From contig JAGFMI010000003.1 in NCBI GenBank assembly GCA_021030905.1, positions 1,054,001-1,118,000 of the forward strand: a DNA stretch of 64,000 bases. The letters are read 5' to 3'. Under the pieces are notes generated by a model that was not told where the DNA came from, did no database searches, and worked only from the letters and a program-made list of their open reading frames with translations. Of this stretch, positions 59,585 through 64,000 are shown piece by piece. Every line of letters begins with the position of its first letter. The first letter of the stretch is position 1. The position numbers were made by a program, and so were the translations under genes. The DNA comes from Pyrenula massariospora. Lineage: Eukaryota; Ascomycota; Eurotiomycetes; Pyrenulales; Pyrenulaceae.

Positions 59585-61443
59585 TGGGTCGTGAGCAGAG
59601 CTATTTGGCGCCTCGGAAATCGGCTGCAAACATTGATATGCTGGTGGTAGAGAATATCCTATTGGAAGGTGATGATTTGGCTCATAGTAGCACGATAAAT
59701 GCAACTCAGTCGGCGGTATTTGCAATTGCCACTCTCTGGGAGAATCTTGTCGCAGAGAATGTTTTCAGCCTGATGAGCGACAGGTCAGTAAATGAAAAAA
59801 GGTCGCGACATTATTTCATACACTACAACGCTGACAGTCATTTGAGTTCAAAAGTGAGGCACTATCGCATCTTGCAGCATGAGAAGCTGCACTAGACTCC
59901 GCTGCGGTTGAGCGACGTAAAACCTTAGACGCGGGTCGTAGATACGGGGGCAGGAGAGGTTCTAGACCTTGATGAATAATTCAAAGTGGGTTCGTGTTTC
60001 AAGTTCAATGTGAAGAAGGTAGAAGATAAATATTAGGAGATCTGATCTTCAAGGTCTCGGCTTGGCAAAGAATAACGAGGTTGCCTGTGTGTAGCTCACA
60101 ATTTAATGAACGCAAATTGAGGACTAGTAAGGGAAGTGAGACTACATTTGCTGGGAAAGAGCACGTATCAACCCTACACCGGAAGATCAACAATACAAAT
60201 TTGTGCTCTAGTCATCACTGGATTAGCCGCGATGATTAATGACCCGCTACACTGATGGCCGAGATATTAATCTGTCGTTAACGCTGCCTCATGATTTTGG
60301 GTCTTCGGCGTTGAGTCACAGATGTGTACCGGTCACACCTTGGGACTGTGAGTGCAGACTTTTGCAGACACTCACGTGTTTATCATGTCCTCGGTTGAGG
60401 CTGTTGTGAAGGTCCACATTGATGTATACCCTGCAAGACCTGGAATTTTAGAGTCGCCATATATCCTTGAGTCCGTCCATTTTTCACTGCCGCTCAGAGC
60501 CGACAAGGTATGAAGGTAATGGAGTATCGACAGCATCGTCAGCCACCACCAGCTATCGTCTACCGTGTAGCTTCGCTATCGCTGAACCAGAATTCACTTT
60601 GATAGCAAGGTGAGTGAATGAGGTAGAACACGGAGAGATGGAGCCCAATACCCATTTGAGTTGTACATTGCTGACATTTCAATCTTTTAGAAGCTGGTCC
60701 TTCGTCGATTTCCCTTCTCCAGTCGTTGACCTTGGAGAAACTTTGCGCGCTTTACCAGATCAGGAAAAGCTCGACTGGAGACGCTTAACGCCAACCACCA
60801 CCATCAGCATTTCGACCTTTATCTATCCAGAAGGACCCTTCGACCCGTCTACCCGCTGAGTTACGACCATTTTGTCTCTATTTCTGATGGAAAAATTGCA
60901 AATCCATCGATAGCTGCGCTCCTGCGCGGGGTCTCATGTTAAACGACGGCCTATCTAACCAGTGAAGGCAAGCTTCTCGACTCTTCGTTGGCGGCGTCGT
61001 ACTCGGCTTCCTACAACACTTCCCAACGTCAGCCCCTCAGCAATTCCAGAAGAAGGAAGTAAGTGATCCAGAAAAGTGGGGCGATAGGACGTGACACAGC
61101 ATGCTGCCAACCACGTGCTAAATGTTGGTGATCCTTTGGCCCCTTTTGTGTGACCATTCCCCGAGACAAGATGAGGCTCTACTTCTCTAAGTGCAAGTAC
61201 TTTCCAGCGACTGACTCAGCCGCGATGAAGGCTGTTTGAGGCTCAAACCTTCTTTCTCAGACACACGATCGTTTCAAAAGACGCATGTTTGATATCTCAC
61301 CCCGATGTCGACCTCTTAGCGGTACGCCCTACGCTCGACAGCCTCAGGGCTTTAAACTCTCAATTTTCTCCTGTTGTCATATCTAATGCGTTTTTCACTG
61401 TCCTGGTGCTGTTTGAATTCATAAAAGTCAATACTCCAAAAGC
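59585..61443. other. Intergenic, no supported gene
   Basis: About 1.9 kb holds the upstream regions of two divergent genes. Frames at 59584-59895 and 60614-60859 lack motifs. A TATAAA-like or CT-rich promoter element is not obvious before 61444. Confidence 0.45.
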
Positions 61444-62370
61444 ATGACTTTTCAGCAATGCTTCCGAGCCGCCGGTCAATCTTATGGCCCACCCGGCGGG
61501 TCCTGGCTCCCATGCGGTTTCCCAAACGCAACGAATCCCCACGTCACCTGCTGTGTAGGCAGTGACACCTGCTACGAAGACGGTCTATGCGGATACACGC
61601 ATTCGCTCGTGGGCGGCAGCGGATGGTACAATGGCGGTTGCACAGACCCAGACTTCAAGGACAAAAGCTGCTGGAGCCGCTGCCGTAAGTCAACTACCTC
61701 GCACACAAGTCTCACAAACCATTGACATTCCACAGTCAACAACATGCAAGGCGGCATCTACCGCCCCGACGTAATCTACTCCACCCCCCTCTCCCTCTGG
61801 TCCTGCTGCGGCGGCGACAAATTCGGCAACGTCGACTGCACAAACCCCATCAACGAAACCTTCCCCGCCCCAACCCCCCGATCCATCCTCCCCTATTACA
61901 CCGCCGGCTCCGGCCCCGTCACCGACAACACCGCAAACTCCACCAATTCCACAACCCCCTCCACCGCGCCGCCCCAACAACCCGCCGGCCTTTCAACAGC
62001 CGCCAAAGCCGGCATCGCCCTCGCCATCCTCCTCTGCGCCTCCGCCCTCTCCTTCCTCCTGTACGTCCTCTTCTCCCGTGGAGGGCACCTCCACCGACCG
62101 CATCGGCAGCGCAAGGAGGACACCATCATCTCCGAGCTGGGGACCCGGAAGGACGGGGAGGAGCAGTGGGTCAAGCCGGAGCTGCAGGCCAGCCAGCCGA
62201 CGAGCGCGTTTCTGTGGCTGCAGAGTGGGGGGTTGACGACGTCGGCGTGGCAGAGGGGGAGGATGGGGAGTAAGGGGGAGGGTAAGGGGGGTGGGGGGCC
62301 AGTGGAGATGGCGGGGGGACAGGATGGGCTGGCGAGGGAGATGGATGGGGGGCAGGTTCCGAGGGTGTGA
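61444..62370 (+). CDS. Cys-rich single-pass membrane protein of unknown function
   Basis: Two exons, 61444-61684 and 61736-62370, are joined in phase across a 51-nt GTAAGT..CACAG intron and give 291 aa. The N-terminal 115 residues form a Cys-rich domain with CCVGSDTCYEDGLCGY, GGCTDPDFKDKSCWSRC and WSCCGGDKFGNVDC. This pattern is common in fungal surface proteins that I know only as uncharacterised. A Thr/Pro/Ser-rich spacer with NxT/S sequons is followed by one TM helix (AGIALAILLCASALSFLLYVLF) and a basic, Gly-rich cytoplasmic tail. There is no classical signal peptide, so the TM helix would act as a signal anchor. The gene shows a marked C-rich to G-rich switch along its second exon. Confidence 0.8.
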
Positions 62371-63125
62371 GTAGCTTGTTAGTGTATTCTACGGGTACCG
62401 GTTATCTAAACTACCTAATACTCCAAAGCCCGATGCTTGCTCTGTGGACAAGCTCCGTGGACAGTACACATCGCCACACGGTGGATCCAATAACCTGAGA
62501 TAGTCTTTCCTCTTCAATATTATCCAATCAATCAAGCAATCCTAAAAGCTTTAACAACAACCCTCCCCGCCCCACCTCGTTCAACCCCCTCTCTCCGCCT
62601 CATTCAACCCCTTCTTTCAGCCTCTCAAAAGCCTCCCCACCCCTTGCACTCCTCCTATCCTTAAACACGCACGACAAAATCACTAGGCTCTGTGTTTCGG
62701 ACTGCAGGGCGGCTATGGCCTATAATTATATATATATATATTATCTTAAAATTTTTAACTCCCATCAACTACGACAACAATATTATCAAAGGGCTTTAAT
62801 TATAAAGTTGCATACTTATGATTGGACCCTTTGCTGATACTCTTGGATAATTCTTTGACTATCAAGGTATCAAGGACTATTGTTACCAATGGACCAACGT
62901 CAGAAGGCCTGTAATTCTTTGAAAAGTTGAGAGCATTCTCAGTTTGTTGTGCCACAGCTCGCATAGAAAGCTGTGCATGGTAAGTAAAAGAGAAGAAAAT
63001 TCAAAACTTTTGTCCGCCTGCGATCCACCATGATCTTAATCGTACTCCCCATGACTACTCCTTTCCCCGCCTCTTTTCTTTTCCAACCCACAAAAATGAC
63101 CCGTCAGCACCAAATTCGTCAAGGT
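62371..63125. other. Intergenic with a short TA microsatellite
   Basis: No gene is supported. A TA-rich run (62721-62743, ending in repeated TA dinucleotides) and CT-rich sequence at 62560-62660 are present. Confidence 0.5.
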
Positions 63126-64000
63126 CTAAATCGCTGTGTACTTTACCTGCCTTGCAGGCGTTGCCTCGAAGCAATCAAATTCGATGACTTTGGGCTTTCG
63201 GTGCTCAATTTGAGCCATCAACCCGTCCACTCCTTTTCGGTCCCAACGGCAGATGGTTCCTTCCTCACCGCTTTCTAGCTTGTACGCAAGGGTGATCAGC
63301 GTCTCTTCCCTTGATCCATATGCCGCGTTTGCGAGGGAGAAAAGCTGCTTTTTCATGAGGAGGCTGTCGCCTTCGCACCGCTTGTGGCATTCTAGCAGGC
63401 TATCGGTAGCAGGATACTTGCCGAGAAAGCGCAGCTCGCAATCGACATCACTGGAAGGTCCATCATTTTCCACGGTTTTCGAACGAGAGCGAAGATAATC
63501 TGGATCCCAAAAAACGTCGTCATCGGAAATTTCGATGGGTTTGATATCTTCCTGCTCAACAGCATCCGAGTTCTCCCAGATATGGACCGGGGAAGCATTT
63601 CGATCTTGTATGACTGGAGTGGAAGGCTCATTATGGATTTCAGAACGCTCAATTAGAGCATTGCGAGTAACGTCCTTGGACAGGCGCTGAGACTGCTCAT
63701 GGTCATCCTGCTGAGTTGTAGGAGACTTTCTTTCGGTTTGCATAGAGTTGAAGGATTGATATGTTCCCTGGACAGAGGCAATACCGGACATGGAAGAGGG
63801 CAGTATGATTGGAGACATGGCCTGTTCCAATTCATTCCTGGGACTTGTTGGTTGTCGTTCACCCGATCTGCAATCCTCCTTAGTCACTCTGGCGTGGAAG
63901 ATTTGAGGCGGTCCATCCTTTATGGTACCAGTCTTGTCGTCCCAGATGCGCCAGCCCGTCTGGTACTTGATGATGACCTCTCGAGACAAGATTCCACCCC
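63126..64000 (-). CDS. Unrecognised protein, member 3 of the local family; 5' end cut by window edge
   Basis: The frame is open from the right edge of the window to the stop at 63126, about 291 residues, and no start is visible. Near the edge it carries REVIIKYQTGWRIWDD, aligning with PKPVIIEF..WKRW and KPTIINF..WSRW of the other two members. A Ser/Gln-rich linker and an acidic stretch (EISDDDVFWDPDYLRSR) follow. The C-terminal region (LLECHKRCEGDSLLMKKQLFSLA, ITLAYKLE, GLMAQIEHRKPKVIEFDCFEA) aligns loosely with the LLFRHA..ELKxxI..RVxVxAxD block of the paralogues. It is more diverged than the other two are from each other. Function unknown. Confidence 0.65.
   Translation of the reverse strand, partial: GGILSREVIIKYQTGWRIWDDKTGTIKDGPPQIFHARVTKEDCRSGERQPTSPRNELEQAMSPIILPSSMSGIASVQGTYQSFNSMQTERKSPTTQQDDHEQSQRLSKDVTRNALIERSEIHNEPSTPVIQDRNASPVHIWENSDAVEQEDIKPIEISDDDVFWDPDYLRSRSKTVENDGPSSDVDCELRFLGKYPATDSLLECHKRCEGDSLLMKKQLFSLANAAYGSREETLITLAYKLESGEEGTICRWDRKGVDGLMAQIEHRKPKVIEFDCFEATPARQVKYTAI

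Noticed and set aside
61722-62273. 183-codon plus-strand frame over the Cys-rich membrane protein
   Set aside because: Alternative frame of a C-rich exon, without motifs; the spliced frame has a TM helix and the Cys pattern.

Overview
The window comes from a filamentous ascomycete (Pezizomycotina). It has short GT..AG introns of about 45-110 nt with CTRAC-like branch sites, Zn2Cys6 regulators, a PDR-type ABC pump, a HET-domain gene and a non-reducing polyketide synthase. A dothideomycete (Pleosporales-like) host is my inference and is not shown by the sequence.

About 2.5-38.3 kb is a secondary-metabolite gene cluster that I identify as a tropolone-sesquiterpene (tropolone-humulene meroterpenoid) cluster of the eupenifeldin / xenovulene / pycnidione class. 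It holds one-to-one counterparts of the Phoma eup genes. These are a methylorcinaldehyde-type NR-PKS with SAT-KS-AT-PT-ACP-MT-R domains (eupA/tropA type), a FAD monooxygenase (eupB/tropB), a non-heme iron dioxygenase (eupC/tropC), a P450 (eupD), a non-canonical humulene cyclase (eupE/AsR6), a secreted beta-propeller-like hetero-Diels-Alderase (eupF/AsR5) and a short-chain dehydrogenase (eupG). Two Zn2Cys6 regulators, one of them AflR-like, lie among these genes. A divergent pair of exporters (ABC and MFS) flanks them on the left. Expected chemistry: PKS to 3-methylorcinaldehyde, dearomatisation, ring expansion to stipitaldehyde, reduction or oxidation to an o-quinone-methide precursor, and hetero-Diels-Alder coupling to humulene or hydroxyhumulene made from farnesyl diphosphate.

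About 38.3-64 kb is gene-poor and looks like decaying accessory DNA. It holds a membrane-protein gene broken by one in-frame TGA, an intact HET gene, an F-box-type pseudogene with several TAG codons and a frameshift, a decayed secreted peptidase-like gene, minisatellites, and three members of an unrecognised protein family (46.7-48.4, 57.4-59.0 and 63.1-64.0 kb). An intact Cys-rich single-pass membrane protein lies at 61.4 kb. The left edge cuts a gene whose C-terminus resembles fungal caspase-like proteins.

Exon boundaries were worked out by eye from splice signals, reading-frame phase and family motifs. Gene symbols of the eup series are borrowed by homology.
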